From assembly GCA_945910005.1 (NCBI GenBank), contig OX246749.1, positions 20,046,197-20,110,196 of the forward strand: a stretch of DNA of 64,000 nt. The letters run 5' to 3'. The notes under the pieces were generated by a model that saw only the letters and a list, made by a program, of their open reading frames with translations, did not search any database and had not been told where the DNA came from. This stretch comes from Isoperla grammatica (Eukaryota; Arthropoda; Insecta; Plecoptera; Perlodidae). Positions 1 to 12,214 of this stretch are shown piece by piece. The position numbers and the translations under genes are program-made. Position 1 is the first letter of the stretch, and every line of letters begins with the position of its first letter.

Positions 1-527
1 TTAAATTTGAATTGGGTCAGTTATATTATGTTATTTATCGCAAATACGGGTAACATTATGAACAAAAAGAATTGTGTCACAATCGTGATTACAACATAAT
101 TACATAATTATGTCATGTTCTGAATCTCACGTCCACAAGCAAAGTAAACCAAGTGCATTAAAGTTTTTTGTTGTAGACGATGTTCAATCAGTTGCTTATA
201 ATAAACAAAAAATATTGCATAAAACAATTCAAAACAATAATAAACAAACCCAATTTGATAAACAAACAATTTAAATTTTGAATTTGGTAAAAAATAAACA
301 AATAATGCAGTTGGAATATTACGTGCATCATGTTGACTCTGTTTGTGAACTAATCAGTTGGAAATTAAGTTACAAGGCTGAACTGAGTAAACCATTATTA
401 CTTTGTGCTGGGAAAATAATCAAATATAGTGAAAATGTAATTTGCACTAAGTTTCTCTTTTAATTTGAAAGTACCTATAGCCTACATTAGGTCTATATAA
501 GTTAACACAATTGTATTAAGCATACAA
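1..527 (+). repeat. Left terminal inverted repeat
   Basis: AT-rich arm pairing with 1611-2135. The match runs inward to the motif around 'agcataca' at ~520-527. The small open frame at 278-463 lies wholly inside this arm, has no ATG start and is not supported as a gene. Confidence 0.8.
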
Positions 528-1587
528 CTAAACGATGTTTGAATGAAGATGTATGCAATGCATTGCTTTTCTTAAGGCCGATCCACAATTGAAATAAGAG
601 TTGCAATAAGAATCCGTGAAATAGTGAAATAAGAAGCTATTGGTTCACAACAGTCTCCTAGTACCTTATTTCAGTAGTCAAGCCAGTGCTTTAATATGTA
701 TTTACTTTCATTGACGACATCAACAACAGCACATCCGGCACCAGTGTTTTTGTTTTGATCTCCGTAGTAGGCCTTATCTTCTGGCTCTTCTGCGTTCTGA
801 TTGGTTCGTTATAAGGAAGTTGAAATAAGAAATGGAATTGATTAATTTCTTATGACTAATTCAATCCACTGTGACAGTTGTGAACCACAGCATTGTTATT
901 GCATTTTCCAATTCGCTTAAACCTTATTGCTATTTCACTATTTCAACTCTTATTTCAACTCTTATTTCAATTGTGAATCGGCCTTTACACGCAATATTGG
1001 GCTGTGATACAACATCTAGGGTATTTGGACTCGGAAAAGCAGCAAGTTAAAAAAAATTTAAATCATCTCCACACTTTCGCTCACAAGTAGATTCATTTAA
1101 TTCCCCTAATACATCGAGAGAGAAGATTACCAGTTCTGCAGAACAGGCGCTCGTTGTACTTTATAAAAGAAAACCCGGTACAAACCTTAAGTCGTTACGT
1201 CACGAAATGTTTGTGGCAAAAGTAGGGAGAACGAACACTTACGTAGAACCGGAAACTCTGCCTCCCACTGAAAATGCAGCAATGTTTCACAGCATGAGAG
1301 TTTACTTTCAAGTTCAAGTGTAGAAAGGAAATAACCTTAAACCAGAAGAGTGGGGGTGGAAATTGGAAGGTGACAGGTTGATGCCGATAAAAACTGATAA
1401 TGTGACGGCACCAGAAGAACTTCTATCAGTCATTCGATGTAATTGTCTGAAGAATTGCAGCAGTATGAGATGCAGTTGTAAAAAGAACAGTTTGTTGTGC
1501 ACCCCTGCATGTGGGACCTGCAAGGGATCTTTTTGTGACAACTGTTCACTGTTGGACGCGCCTGAAGATGATGTTGATGTGGAGTGA
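518..1587 (+). pseudogene. C-terminal fragment of a multicopy 'GCDTTS / CXC' Cys-rich protein, MITE-interrupted
   Basis: Reading 518-574 directly into 985-1587 gives one frame: a short stretch around N-E-D-V, then F-L-H-A-I-L-G-C-D-T-T-S, a region with V-V-L-Y-K and L-P-P-T-E-N, P-E-E-W-G-W, and finally a Cys-rich tail (about 1435-1551) with C-N-C, C-S-C-K-K and C-x-x-C spacing like tesmin/TSO1-type CXC motifs. I recall this architecture from uncharacterised multicopy arthropod proteins; its function is unknown. The fragment is broken three ways: the MITE at 575-984, an in-frame TAA at 1048-1050, and a TAG at 1321-1323, possibly a mutated Trp codon. The ORF ends at a TGA at 1585-1587. Upstream, an in-frame TAA at 503-505 lies within the inverted repeat, so the N-terminal part is absent. 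It may be the element's own degenerate protein or captured host sequence. Confidence 0.7.
575..984. mobile_element. 410-bp MITE, Harbinger-like, TTA target duplication
   Basis: The ends AGGCCGAT...ATCGGCCT are inverted and extend inward (CACAATTGAAATAAGAG on the left, its complement on the right). TTA flanks the element at 572-574 and 985-987. Removing the element and one TTA restores an open frame across the site in the host gene fragment, which confirms the boundaries. A 3-bp TTA/TAA duplication is typical of PIF/Harbinger elements; the family assignment is inferred. No coding capacity. Confidence 0.8.
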
Positions 1588-1610
1588 AAGAGTTGACATT
1601 GCCTGAATGT

Positions 1611-2135
1611 AAGTGTATGCTAAATACAATTGTGTTAACTTACATATACTTAATGTAGGCTATAGGTACTTTCAAATTAAAAGAGAAACTTAGTGCAAAT
1701 TACATTTTCACTATATTTGATAATTTTCCCAGCACAAAGTAATAATGGTTTACTCAGTTCAGCCTTGTAACTTAATTTCCAACTGATTGGTTCACAGAGT
1801 CAACATGATGCACGTAATATTCCAAATGCGTTATTTGTTTATTTTTTACCAAATTCAAAATTTAAATTGTTTGTTTATCAAATTGGGTTTGTTTATTATT
1901 GTTTTGAATTGTTTTATGCAATATTTTTTGTTTATTATAAGCAACTGATTGAACATCGTCTACAACAAAAAACTTGAATGCACTTGGTTTACTTAGCTTG
2001 TGGACGCGAGATTCAGAACATGACATAATTATGTAATTATGTTGTAATCACGATTGTGACACAATTCTTTTTGTTCATAATGTTACCCGTATTTGCGATA
2101 AATAACATAATATAACTGACCTAATTCAAATTTAA
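1611..2135 (-). repeat. Right terminal inverted repeat
   Basis: Reverse complement of 1-527. The inner boundary is near 'tgtatgct' at ~1614. Small length differences between arms show the pair has aged rather than being freshly duplicated. Confidence 0.8.
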
Positions 2136-2598
2136 TCGCTCGTTATAGTTAGAAAGATGTAAATAAATACAAATGTGTACCTTACTTCACAGCGTTATCT
2201 GTTAAAATAAAGGTCCTCCTTTGTAAATCAGTTTTTATAACTGAATAGGATAGACATTAAATAAATAAATAAATAAATAAATATCAATCCTAATTATATC
2301 ACTAATTAATAATGTATAATACGGATATGACTCGTACTGACACAATACTTGTGTGGGTAAAGTGGCATAGTATAGAATTAAGTAAAAATTTGATTATTGG
2401 TATTGTTGTTTGCATCACACATAACATAAAATTAATGATAATATTAATATCAGTATTCAATTAAATTATAGGCAATGAGTTTTATTTTGATGATAAGCGA
2501 TTGCCAATTTCGAATGTTGTTCAATATAAAAGCTATTTATGTGAAGTTCATTAATTTTTTTTTGCAGGATTTTCAATATTTTAATTATACATTAATAA
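2136..2598. other. AT-rich spacer with (TAAA)n microsatellite
   Basis: No gene visible. A (TAAA/AATA) microsatellite occupies about 2256-2283. Confidence 0.6.
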
Positions 2599-3107
2599 CT
2601 AGGAAAACGCTCTGTTTGACGCGTTGATAAGCGAGCGCGTCCATATCTACGAACGTTCTGGCGAAAAGATCTCAAAGCTAATAAAAACAACAATTAACAA
2701 CAATTCAAGAATGTGTATTTCAAAATTTTTTCTAATTTCCATAGCTATTATACTTCCCGATATTGTTGAATGCAATGTGCGTTGCTAAGAATTTTCGTTG
2801 TCATTCTGTCTAGTGTTTTCGCGGCGGTCCGCCACCGTTACTAACAGTTATTGAGTGTAACTTTGTAACTTTTCCAACGATTTTGCCTCAAAACTATACA
2901 CCTTCAATCCACATCAAGGCTTGTAGATGGTCCAAATTTCAAGTGGATCGGACTTTCCGTTCGACCGCTATCGACAGACATAAAAACAAAACAAAAACCA
3001 AACATAATGAAGTGCCATGAGAGTCTAGTACGAAAAAAAACAAAAAACAAAAACAGAATGAAGTGCCATAAGAGTCTCGTGGAGACGCTCGCTTCGCTCG
3101 CTTAATT
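2599..3107 (+). repeat. Dispersed repeat 'GCGAGCG', copy A (internally deleted)
   Basis: Begins ACTAGGAAAACGCTCTG and ends near GCTCGCTTCGCTCGCTTAAT. The start carries AAGCGAGCGCGTC and the end its near-complement, forming imperfect subterminal inverted repeats. Compared with copies B (3113-3880) and C (63161-63904) it lacks ~280 bp of the middle. It contains an A-rich run near 2985-3055. No protein function assignable. Confidence 0.75.
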
Positions 3108-3112
3108 AGCAT

Positions 3113-3880
3113 ACTAGGAAAACGCTCTGTTTGACGCGTTGATAAGCGAGCGCGTCAATATCTACGAACTTTCTGGCGAAAAGACTTCAATGCTAATACA
3201 AACAACAATTAACAACAATTCAAGAATGCGCATTGCAAAATTTTTTCTAATTTCCATAGCTATTATACTTCCCGACATTGTTGGATGCAGTGCAATGTGC
3301 GTTGCTAAGAATTTTTGCTGTCATGTTTTCGCCGCGGTCCGCCACCGTTACTAACACTTATTGACAGCAATAGAAATGTAATTTCTGCCTCTAATACGTA
3401 TTGGATCGCGTTTACATTAGTATATTCGTGACCGGACAAAAATTTACTATAAGATAGTCACCTCACATTTTGCCGTTACTGCGTTTTAGAAAAATATTTT
3501 CGAGTAACTTTCATGTAACTTTGCCAATATTTATCAGATCGCCATAACATTAACATATTCGTGACCGGAAAAATCTGTAGAAAAATCTGGCTATCTCACA
3601 TTTTGCCGCCATTTTGTTTCAGAAAAATATTTTGTAGTAACTATGGTGTAACTTTGTAACTTTTCGAACGATTTTGCCTCAAAACTATACACCTTCAATC
3701 CACATCGAGGCTTGTGGATGGTCCAAATTTCAAGTTGATCGGACTTTCCGTTCGACCGCTATCGACAGACATAAAAAAAAAACAAAAAAAAAACAAACAA
3801 ACAAACAAACAAACAAAAAAAAACAGAATGAAGTGCCATAAGAGTCAAGTGGAAACGCTCGCTTCGCTCGCTTAATAATT
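3113..3880 (+). repeat. Dispersed repeat 'GCGAGCG', copy B
   Basis: Full-length copy directly following copy A in the same orientation. Its small ORF (3139-3354) has a counterpart in copy C (63175-63381), with a hydrophobic stretch F-F-L-I-S-I-A in both. Because the whole DNA is conserved between copies and copy A is broken, this is not by itself evidence of coding. The A-rich simple stretch at ~3772-3826 is part of the repeat. No homology recognised. Confidence 0.75.
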
Positions 3881-5130
3881 AGCATAGTTAATGACAAACA
3901 AATTAGCGATATACACCTGAGTACGATGTGAAAATATCACATATATATACATGTTTATTGTGGTACATAATGATGTTGATGAGACTTCACAAACGACCAA
4001 TACGGCTCATTTATCGATTTAAAAATTATAGGCCACAATTAAATTGATTGAAACGTAATTAAAAGTGGTAGACTTTTGATGATCGTTATATATGTTGTCA
4101 ACTGGTTCATAATAAAGACGTTTTAATGAAATAGACTCATTTTTTTAAATTTGTTTTCCAAGAATTAAATATTGATTAAACTTATGTAAATTTGATTAAA
4201 ATGTAATTTTATCGCAATTTAATTACTTTTTGGAAATTTTTTAAAATGTATTTGATGAAAATATAAACTTTTCGTGCATTAAAGTGAAAACATTTTGTAA
4301 TTTGGCAATCAATTTCGATATAAAAAATAATTTTAATTTTAATTATGCGTAATTAAAATGCAAATTAAAGCAATTTCCCATCATATTTTGGAGGTAGACT
4401 TTATATGTGCGTAATCAGCACATTTTTTAGAATATGTGAACACAAAAAACAAAACTCTTGCAATTAGTGGCGGATAAACCAGATTTTTGTCTTCGTTGCT
4501 TCTACGATATTATATTTATATCATTTTTAAAGAATTTCTTAATTTCTGTGGGTTGTCCATTAATGATTGCTTCGTTTTTTTGTTTAGGGGCTATACTTCT
4601 AGTGTGTGTGAAATTAAATGAATTAGGAAAATTACGGGACTTTTTTGAATTCATTTCTGTCGATGAAACCATACGGTGCATGAAATTTTCAAAATTTTAT
4701 TTCGATTTTCTCCAACAAAAGTTTATATTTTTGCACCTCTCGCGATTATATCTCAATGTGTTTTAATGGCCCAAAAATAGCTACATATGTATTGCGAATA
4801 AATGTCGACATTTATCTATTTACGGGAACGAACAGTTACTACACGAAATGCGTAAGATAATGGCACAAATGTTTTTTAAAAATTGTTTTATGAGAAATGC
4901 TGCTCAGACGCATTTAAGAATTGAGTAGAGTTTTCTGCTCTTGGGGAGAATTCGATTTCATTTTTAGTAACTTGGAAACGGATATTATTGGTTCAAACGA
5001 AGAAAAAATGTAAAATACATTATTTGGAACGCATTTACAGTTTAAACTCTAAATGTTAACATTATTAGTAATTTATGTAATAAAAACTCAAATTAGGAAT
5101 AATGTTTATATGTATCATCCTTGTTTACAG
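3881..5130. other. AT-rich sequence, no gene seen
   Basis: Low-complexity AT-rich DNA with short open frames only (for example 4458-4766), which show no recognisable motif and biased AT-driven composition. Nothing supportable. Confidence 0.5.
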
Positions 5131-5480
5131 GACTGCTTCAGGGAAGAGATCGACTGGTCGTCAGCCAAGAAGATGAGGCGGGTAGCTGAGTCACTGGCAT
5201 AGTGGGCACTGGCACTGCGGCGAGTTGACGGTGGGGGAGAGGAGCGCCGGGTGTTGCCATTGTGGTGCAGTTGGGGAACCCCCTTCAGCTGTAGGTACCA
5301 GTTGGTTGATGCACAAGCCTTCAGTAAGCGTACTAACGCAGTTGTAAGGGAGCTGGCTCATAGGGAGCAAACATAGGCTTTGGGGAACCACTGCCCCTCT
5401 GGTCTCAAACCCACATGTCGGCAACTCTTGCCCCGGTGACCACTTCTACGCCATGAACGCGTCACATCAAGCAAGAAGAG
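5131..5480 (+). other. Exon-like GC-rich block bounded by splice sites
   Basis: A 350-bp block much richer in GC than its AT-rich flanks begins right after TTGTTTACAG (acceptor) and ends at AAGAAGAG|GTAAGT (a near-consensus donor). All three forward frames contain stops; the longest from the acceptor runs 23 codons to a TAG at 5200-5202. If transcribed, it is most simply a non-coding or UTR exon. The 6731-7132 block looks similar and is on the same strand, so both could belong to one transcript. This is inferred from splice signals and composition only. Confidence 0.35.
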
Positions 5481-5510
5481 GTAAGTTCACTTGATATGCT
5501 CGTTCCACAT

Positions 5511-5647
5511 TATTAACCTTGGGGATGCTGACGTCATAGACAAGTGAGACATTGGCCAATCAAATGTCAGTATTTGAAAAAGCTCCCCGCTGATTGGCTT
5601 GGACTCCCTCATTTCTGACGTCAGCATTATCAAGGTTCTTAATAAGA
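5511..5647. repeat. Short inverted repeat (MITE-like) with two CRE palindromes
   Basis: The arms TTAACCTTGGGGATGCTGACG and TGACGTCAGCATTATCAAGG are imperfect inverse copies. Each arm carries TGACGTCA (cAMP-response-element palindrome) and a CCAAT-type motif (GGCCAATC and its inverse GATTGGCT), so the structure is symmetrical. A small MITE or foldback is the simplest reading; regulatory activity is speculative. Confidence 0.5.
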
Positions 5648-6730
5648 TTAGGGGTAGGGAGTAGGCTTGACATCCATACCTTGTTACACTTGCCTTGCTA
5701 CCTAAAATCTCTCCACACATGCTATTCTCTAAAAATGCATTTTATGTTTCTTTCATTTATAATTTCAATCCCCTCGGTGGCACTCTAGCTTACTCACTCT
5801 TCGCTTACTATTCACTGTTTACTATTATTACTATTTACTATACTGTTACACTATTGCTTCGCTTTGCTGTTGTATTATACGTATATTATATTTTTACACT
5901 TGACTTTAGATTTAAACTTTAGCTTTATGAACACAATAAATATATTTATTTAATGTACTATAAGCTAATTGAAATTCCCTTGGCCGCACTCTAGTGTCTC
6001 GTTCGTGGCACCGGAATATTTTCAAAACCACAAGTATTTTACAACCATTGATGAACGAAATATTTCACATAAAAAAGTCAAAACGAATCGGAACTTGAAT
6101 TTGATGAACTTATAATAATTATGCAAGACTGAGTAAATACCCAACAGTAACACAATCGCAACGCTCGTTTTACTGTTCGGTATTTAAAATTGAAGTGGGA
6201 TAAATAACAGGACTGCTTAATCATAATAGTTCACAACAAAGTATAACTACCTGATTTATAGATTCCTCCTCATTACACATTCATTCGTCTTCCTATATCC
6301 TATACATGCAAACCAACATCTCATATTTACTATTTAGCTTATAATTATGCATACAATAAAAATTTTGATTTTACATAACATAACCTTGTAAATATATTTT
6401 CACTGTTCTAATAATTTTGAAATAATTTTTTCGCCTAATTATATTTCTTTTTTTCCTTTAAATATATCATAAGCACTGACAAATCTATTTATTTCGTGGG
6501 ATGCTGATTTATGCTGTAGTGGTAGTAGCCTATTAGTGACCACTAATATTAATTATCATGATTTTTTCATTTTTTTTTTTATTTACAAACTGGCAACGAA
6601 ACCCAAGTTATTGAAATATTTCGCTTAGAACTGTTTTAGGAAATTACACAGTTCTCTGATGACAATGATTACGTTAGGAAATACGTTTGTACATAAGTGT
6701 AACTACATATTATTTTGTTTCTGTCCTCAG
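5648..6730. other. AT-rich sequence, no gene seen
   Basis: Only short AT-driven frames; nothing supportable. The last ~20 bases form the polypyrimidine tract and CAG of the acceptor at 6730. Confidence 0.5.
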
Positions 6731-7132
6731 GGCTGCCGACTACGAGACTCATGTGTAGCTATTGTGTCACTTGGGCGAAGGTTCAAAGTGGTGAGGGTGT
6801 CGGTGTCTTGGCGGGGAATCCGGCAGGTACATGGCGTGTACGGGACGCCTGGCGGAGCCTGCAAACCTGAGGGTGCTTCCAAACGGGTTTGGTCATCAGT
6901 GAGTAAAGCAGCCGCTCTAGGCACCGCTTAAATGTGGGTGATTAGTGACGTTCAAGAGTTGTTCGTTGCTTCTCATTGTTGAGGTACTCCACGGAGGACC
7001 GATACTTAAGGACCTGCACGCCTGTACCCACCGCGAGCCTGATGACTTGCCATTGCGATCCCTAGCCCTTGTGTTCACATAGCTATACCTTCGAGACGTC
7101 GAGACGTCGAGCGGCCTATAGGGTCATGTATG
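6731..7132 (+). other. Second exon-like GC-rich block bounded by splice sites
   Basis: The block starts after TTTGTTTCTGTCCTCAG, a strong acceptor, and ends at CATGTATG|GTGAGTAAC, a strong donor. One frame stays open from the acceptor for about 66 codons to a TAA near 6929-6931. The remaining ~200 bp contains stops, including a direct CGAGACGT duplication near 7090. The protein reading has no recognisable motif. Likely UTR or non-coding exon, paired with 5131-5480; a repeat with fortuitous splice-like edges is the alternative. Confidence 0.35.
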
Positions 7133-7186
7133 GTGAGTAACATTCATTGACGACAGTATGTTATGTGTGTATATATATTCATAGTT

Positions 7187-7510
7187 CCCACGTGACGTCA
7201 CAGCGGCCATGATTGCGACACAATTGAGGAGACCCAATCCTAGAGCATTAGCAAATACCAAATACCTTAATAGGAATAGCTTCGCTACGGTATTTGCAAA
7301 TACTATTCAAATTCAATAAATAAGCCTAATTAAGAATTTAAAAAGTAAACATAATTAATAAAAAATAAAAAAATACCACTTATACAAATTTATTTTAAAA
7401 AGCAGGCTGAAATTTAAAGAATGGAAGAGTTTATGTTCTACCACAACCGCCTCCAATTTTTTATCCATGGCAACGTCAAAGATGTGACGTACGTACAACC
7501 TACAAAACCA
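7187..7510. repeat. Dispersed inverted-repeat element, copy 1
   Basis: The left edge TCCCACGTGACGTCACAGCGG and right edge GATGTGACGTACGTACAACC resemble the corresponding edges of 16837-17075, and in that copy the two edges are imperfect inverse complements. A MITE-like family is inferred. No coding. Confidence 0.45.
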
Positions 7511-8769
7511 CGTTATAATTTTGAATCGCATAAACGCAAAATCAGCTATCTCCGTAAAGCTTGACTTTGAAATAAACAACAGTAACTACTTCTGCTACTT
7601 TAAGATTCTAATCAACACAGTTTACTGTTTACAATTAGATGTCAATTCAACAAACAAATATTATAAATTATGAGTTATACCTAAATTTGCTAACCAGATG
7701 CAGGATTTGAGATGGTTAAGTTATGAATCACAACTTATTAATTTGGACCAAACAATTGTAAATGCAAAGTAAGTAGCAGGTCATATTACTGATTTGCTGT
7801 TTTTCATTAGTGAATTTAATTAGTATTACAAATTAATCAATATAGTTAATTATTGCCAGTAATAAATAATAGCACTTAGGAATTTTAAATTATAATACTG
7901 ATGGATAGTGTTAGGCCTACGTAAAATCGAAGACCTAATGAAGTAGAAAGACAAATTAAAACGCAATTATAACATTGATTTATACCACTACATAATGATA
8001 ATAATAATGCTAATTAAATACTAATACTCCTTGATAATATCACTTAAAATCAAAAACACAATTTTGTAACATAACTATTTATTATAATTAATAATATGTA
8101 TAGCAAATATATAAATATTTATAAAAGAACAGAAGAACAATTAAAAATTACAAAAAATACCAGACAGCCGTTGTTGCTTTGTTATGCAATTATTTCAATG
8201 GCTGAATATCGATGATAACAAATGGACAGGTTATCATCTGGACGATATTTTCATACGCGAATAACGTAGGAAATGATTGATTTTTGAAACTGAGATTATG
8301 GGAAAATTGTTAAGAGCTATAATTCTATAATTTTTTGACCATGATTCAATTTCTGCTAAAAGAAAACAAAATGCAGATGGTAGGTTTTCCAACAACAGGA
8401 CTTCATTATCTTTATATACATTTTCCTTTTTTTCCTTTTTTTCAGTGACATCTTATATTTGCATTGCATATAACTTACTCATATAAATGTGTGAACCACA
8501 TTACTGATGAATACAACAAAGTTACCATACACAATAATTATAATGCTTATTCAGCAAATCAAACAATTAAATATAATCGGAAACACTTAATAGTCCTACA
8601 TTTCATTGTGCTATGGACATGAGTGCAATAGAGAACTAACGATGCATTTGTATTACTTTTTCAGATTGGTATGCGATTGGAAAAGAAAAAACTCAGATCG
8701 TCGTCCCTAATGAAAGTTTATCTTGGTATCGTTTATTTCTTGCTGACATAGTGCTCTTCTTTGACGCAG
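7511..8769. other. AT-rich sequence, no gene seen
   Basis: AT-rich non-coding DNA. It ends in TGCTCTTCTTTGACGCAG, acceptor-like, immediately before the 70-bp array. The array unit itself contains ACAG at the same place, so this is weak evidence. Confidence 0.5.
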
Positions 8770-11700
8770 GCTGGACAGAATAGCCTGAGTGATGTGGTTA
8801 GGTAGAGGCGATGAGCATACAGCTCTGCATTGAATACAGGCTGGACAGAATAGCCTCAGTGATGTGGTTAGGTAGGGGCGATGAGCATACAGCTCGGCAT
8901 TGAATACAGGCTGAACAGAATAGCCTGAGTGATGTGGTTAGGTAGAGGCGATGCATACAGCTCTGCATTGAATACAGGCTGGACAGAATAGCCTGAGTGA
9001 TGTGGTTAGGTAGGGGCGATGAGCATACAGCTCTGCATTGAATACAGGCTGGACAGAATAGCCTGAGTGATGTGGTTAGGTAGAGGCGATGAGCATACAG
9101 CTCTACATTGAATACAGGCTGAACAGAATAGCCCGAGTGATGTGGTTAGGTAGGGGCGATGAGCATACAGCTCTGCATCGAATACAGGCTGAACAGAATA
9201 GCCTGAGTGATGTGATTAGGTAGGGGCGATGAGCAAACAGCTCTGCATTGAATACAGGCTGAACAGAATAGCCTGAGTGATGTGGTTAGGTAGGGGCGAT
9301 GAGCATACAGCTCTGCATTGAATACAGGCTGAACAGAATAGCCTGAGTGATGTGGTTAGGTAGGGGCGATGAGCAAACAGCTCTGCATTGAATACAGGCT
9401 GAACAGAATAGCCTGAGTGATGTGGTTCGGTAGGGGCGATGAGCATACAGCTCTGCATTGAATACAGGCTGAACAGAATAGCCTGCGTGATGTGGTTAGG
9501 TAGAGGCGATGAGCATACAGCTCTGCATTGAATACAGGCTGAACAGAATAGCCTGAGTGATGTGGTTAGGTAGGGGCGATGAGCATACAGCTCTGCATTG
9601 AATACAGGCTGGACAGAATAGCCTGAGTGATGTGGTTAGGTAGAGGCGACGAGCATACAGCTCTGCATTGAATACAGGCTGGACAGAATAGCCTGAGTGA
9701 TGAGGTTAGGTAGAGGCGATGAGCATACAGCTCTGCATTGAATACAGGCTGAACAGAATAGCCGGAGTGATGTGGTTAGGTAGAGGCGATGAGCAATTGA
9801 GCATACAGCTCTGCATTGAATACAGGCTGAACAGAATAGCCTGAGTGATGTGGTTAGGTAGGGGCGATGAGCATACAGCTCTGCATTGAATACAGGCTGA
9901 ACAGAATAGCCTGAGTGATGTGGTTAGGTAGGGGCGATGAGCATACAGCTCTGCATTGAATACAGGCTGGACAGAATAGCCTGAGTGATGTGGTTAGGTA
10001 GGGGCGATGAGCATACAGCCGTTGGGGTCACTCAACGATACAGCTCTGCATTGAATACAGGCTGGACAGAATAGCCTGAGTGATTTGGTTAGGTAGGGGC
10101 GATGAGCATACAGCTCTGCATTGAATACAGGCTGGACAGAATAGCCTGAGTGATGTGGTTAGGTAGGGACGATGAGCATACAGCTCTGCATTGAATACAG
10201 GCTGGACAGAATAGCCTCAGTGATGTGGTTAGGTAGGGGCGATGAGCATACAGCTCTGCATTGAATACAGGCTGAACAGAATAGCCTGAGTGATGTGGTT
10301 AGGTAGGGGCGATGAGCATAAAGCTCTGCATTGAATACAGGCTGAACAGAATAGCCTGAGTGATGTGGTTAGGTAGGGGCGATGAGCATACAGCTCTGCA
10401 TTAAATACAGGCTGAACAGAATAGCCTGAGTGATGTGATAAAGTAGGGGCGATGAGCATACAGCTCTGCATTGAATACAGGCTGAACAGAATAGCCTGAG
10501 TGATGTGGTTAGGTAGAGGCGATGAGCATAAAGCTCTGCATTGAATACAGGATGAACAGAATAGCCTGAGTGATGTGGTTAGGTAGGGGCGATGAGCATA
10601 CAGTTCTGCCTTTAATACAGGCTGAACAGAATAGCCTGAGTGATGTGGTTAGGTAGGGGCGATGAGCATACAGCTCTGCATTGAATACAGGCTGAACAGA
10701 ATAGCCTGAGTGATGTGGTTAGGTAGGGGCGATGAGCATACAGCTCTGCATTGAATACAGGCTGAACAGAATAGCCTGAGTGATGTGGTTAGGTAGGGGC
10801 GATGAGCATACAGCTCTGCATTGAATACAGGCTGAACAGAATAGCCTGAGTGATGTGGTTAGGTAGAGGCGATGAGCATAAAGCTCTGCATTGAATACAG
10901 GCTGAACAGAATAGCCTGAGTGATGTGGTTAGGTAGGGGCGATGAGCATACAGCTCTGCATTGAATACGGGCTGGATAGAATAGCCTGAGTGATGTGGTT
11001 AGGTAGGGGCGATGAGCATACAGCTCTGCATTGAATACAGGCTGAACAGAATAGCCTGAGTGATGTGGTTAGGTAGGGGCGATGAGCATACAGCTCTGCA
11101 TTGAATACAGGCTGAACAGAATAGCCTGAGTGATGTGGTTAGGTAGGGGCGATGAGCATACAGCTCTGCATTGAATACAGGCTGAACAGAATAGCCTGAG
11201 TGATGTGGTTAGGTAGGGGCGATGAGCATACAGCTCTGCATTGAATACAGGCTGAACAGAATAGCCTGAGTGATGTGGTTAGGTAGAGGCGATGAGCATA
11301 CAGCTCTGCATTGAATACAGGCTGAACAGAATAGCCTGAGTGATGTGGTTAGGTAGGGGCGATGAGCATACAGCTCTGCATTGAATACAGGCTGAACAGA
11401 ATAGCCTGAGTGATGTGGTTAGGTAGAGGCGATGAGCATACAGCTCTGCATTGAATACAGGCTGAACAGAATAGCCTGAGTGATGTGGTTAGGTAGGGGC
11501 GATGAGCATACAGCTCTGCATTGAATACAGGCTGAACAGAATAGCCTGAGTGATGTGGTTAGGTAGAGGCGATGAGCATAAAGCTCTGCATTGAATACAG
11601 GCTGGACAGAATAGCCTGAGTGATGTGGTTAGGTAGGGGCGATGAGCATAAAGCTCTGCATTGAATACAGGCTGAACAGAATAGCCTGAGTGATGTGGTT

Positions 11701-12197
11701 AGGTAGGGGCGATGAGCATACAGCTCTGCATTGAATACGGGCTGGATAGAATAGCCTGAGTGATGTGGTTAGGTAGGGGCGATGAGCATACAGCTCTGCA
11801 TTGAATACAGGCTGGACAGAATAGCCTGAGTGATGTGGTTAGGTAGAGGCGATGAGCATAAAGCTCTGCATTGAATACAGGCTGAACAGAATAGCCTGAG
11901 TGATGTGGTTAGGTAGGGGCGATGAGCATACAGCTCTGCATTGAATACAGGCTGAACAGAATAGCCTGAGTGATGTGGTTAGGTAGGGGCGATGAGCATA
12001 CAGCTCTGCATTGAATACAGGCTGAACAGAATAGCCTGAGTGATGTGGTTAGGTAGGGCCGATGAGCATACAGCTCTGCTTTGAATACAAGATGGACAGA
12101 ATAGCCTGAGTGATGTGGTTAGGTAGGGGCGATGAGCATACAGCTCTGCATTGAATACAGGCTGGACAGAATAGCCTAAGTGATGTGGTTAGGTAGG
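8770..12197 (+). repeat. Satellite array, 70-bp unit, ~48.5 copies
   Basis: The unit begins GCTGGACAGAATAGCCTGAG and ends CTGCATTGAATACAG. After subtracting three visible indels (-2 at ~8953, +8 at ~9790, +25 at ~10017) the distance between first and last unit is exactly 48 x 70. Common variants are GCTGGAC/GCTGAAC, TAGGGGC/TAGAGGC and ATACAGC/ATAAAGC. Since 70 is not a multiple of three, the 80-residue open frames seen on the minus strand are by-products. Confidence 0.97.
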
Positions 12198-12214
12198 CAC
12201 GTTCCTTTCTTAGC

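Larger units (their letters stand above)
1..2135. mobile_element. DNA element with ~525-bp terminal inverted repeats
   Basis: The first ~527 bases reappear as reverse complement at ~1611-2135 with a few substitutions and small indels. The element starts TTAAATTTGAATT and ends AATTCAAATTTAA. TTAA is present at both extremities, as expected for a TTAA-targeting superfamily (piggyBac or Kolobok), but TTAA is its own reverse complement, so it could equally be the end of the inverted repeat. The left end coincides with the window edge, so true length is uncertain. The interior carries only a broken fragment of a Cys-rich gene, with no recognisable transposase, so this copy is non-autonomous. Confidence 0.75.

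Noticed and set aside
3139..3354. ORF conserved between repeat copies B and C
   Set aside because: Conservation follows from the repeat DNA as a whole. Copy A has it disrupted, and no coding bias can be shown by eye.
4458..4766. 102-residue ORF with hydrophobic stretches
   Set aside because: AT-rich composition, no recognisable motif, no regulatory context. Hydrophobicity follows from T-rich codons.
9216..10471. 80-residue minus-strand ORFs in the 70-bp array
   Set aside because: The 70-bp period shifts frame each unit; the frames are fortuitous and end when units vary.
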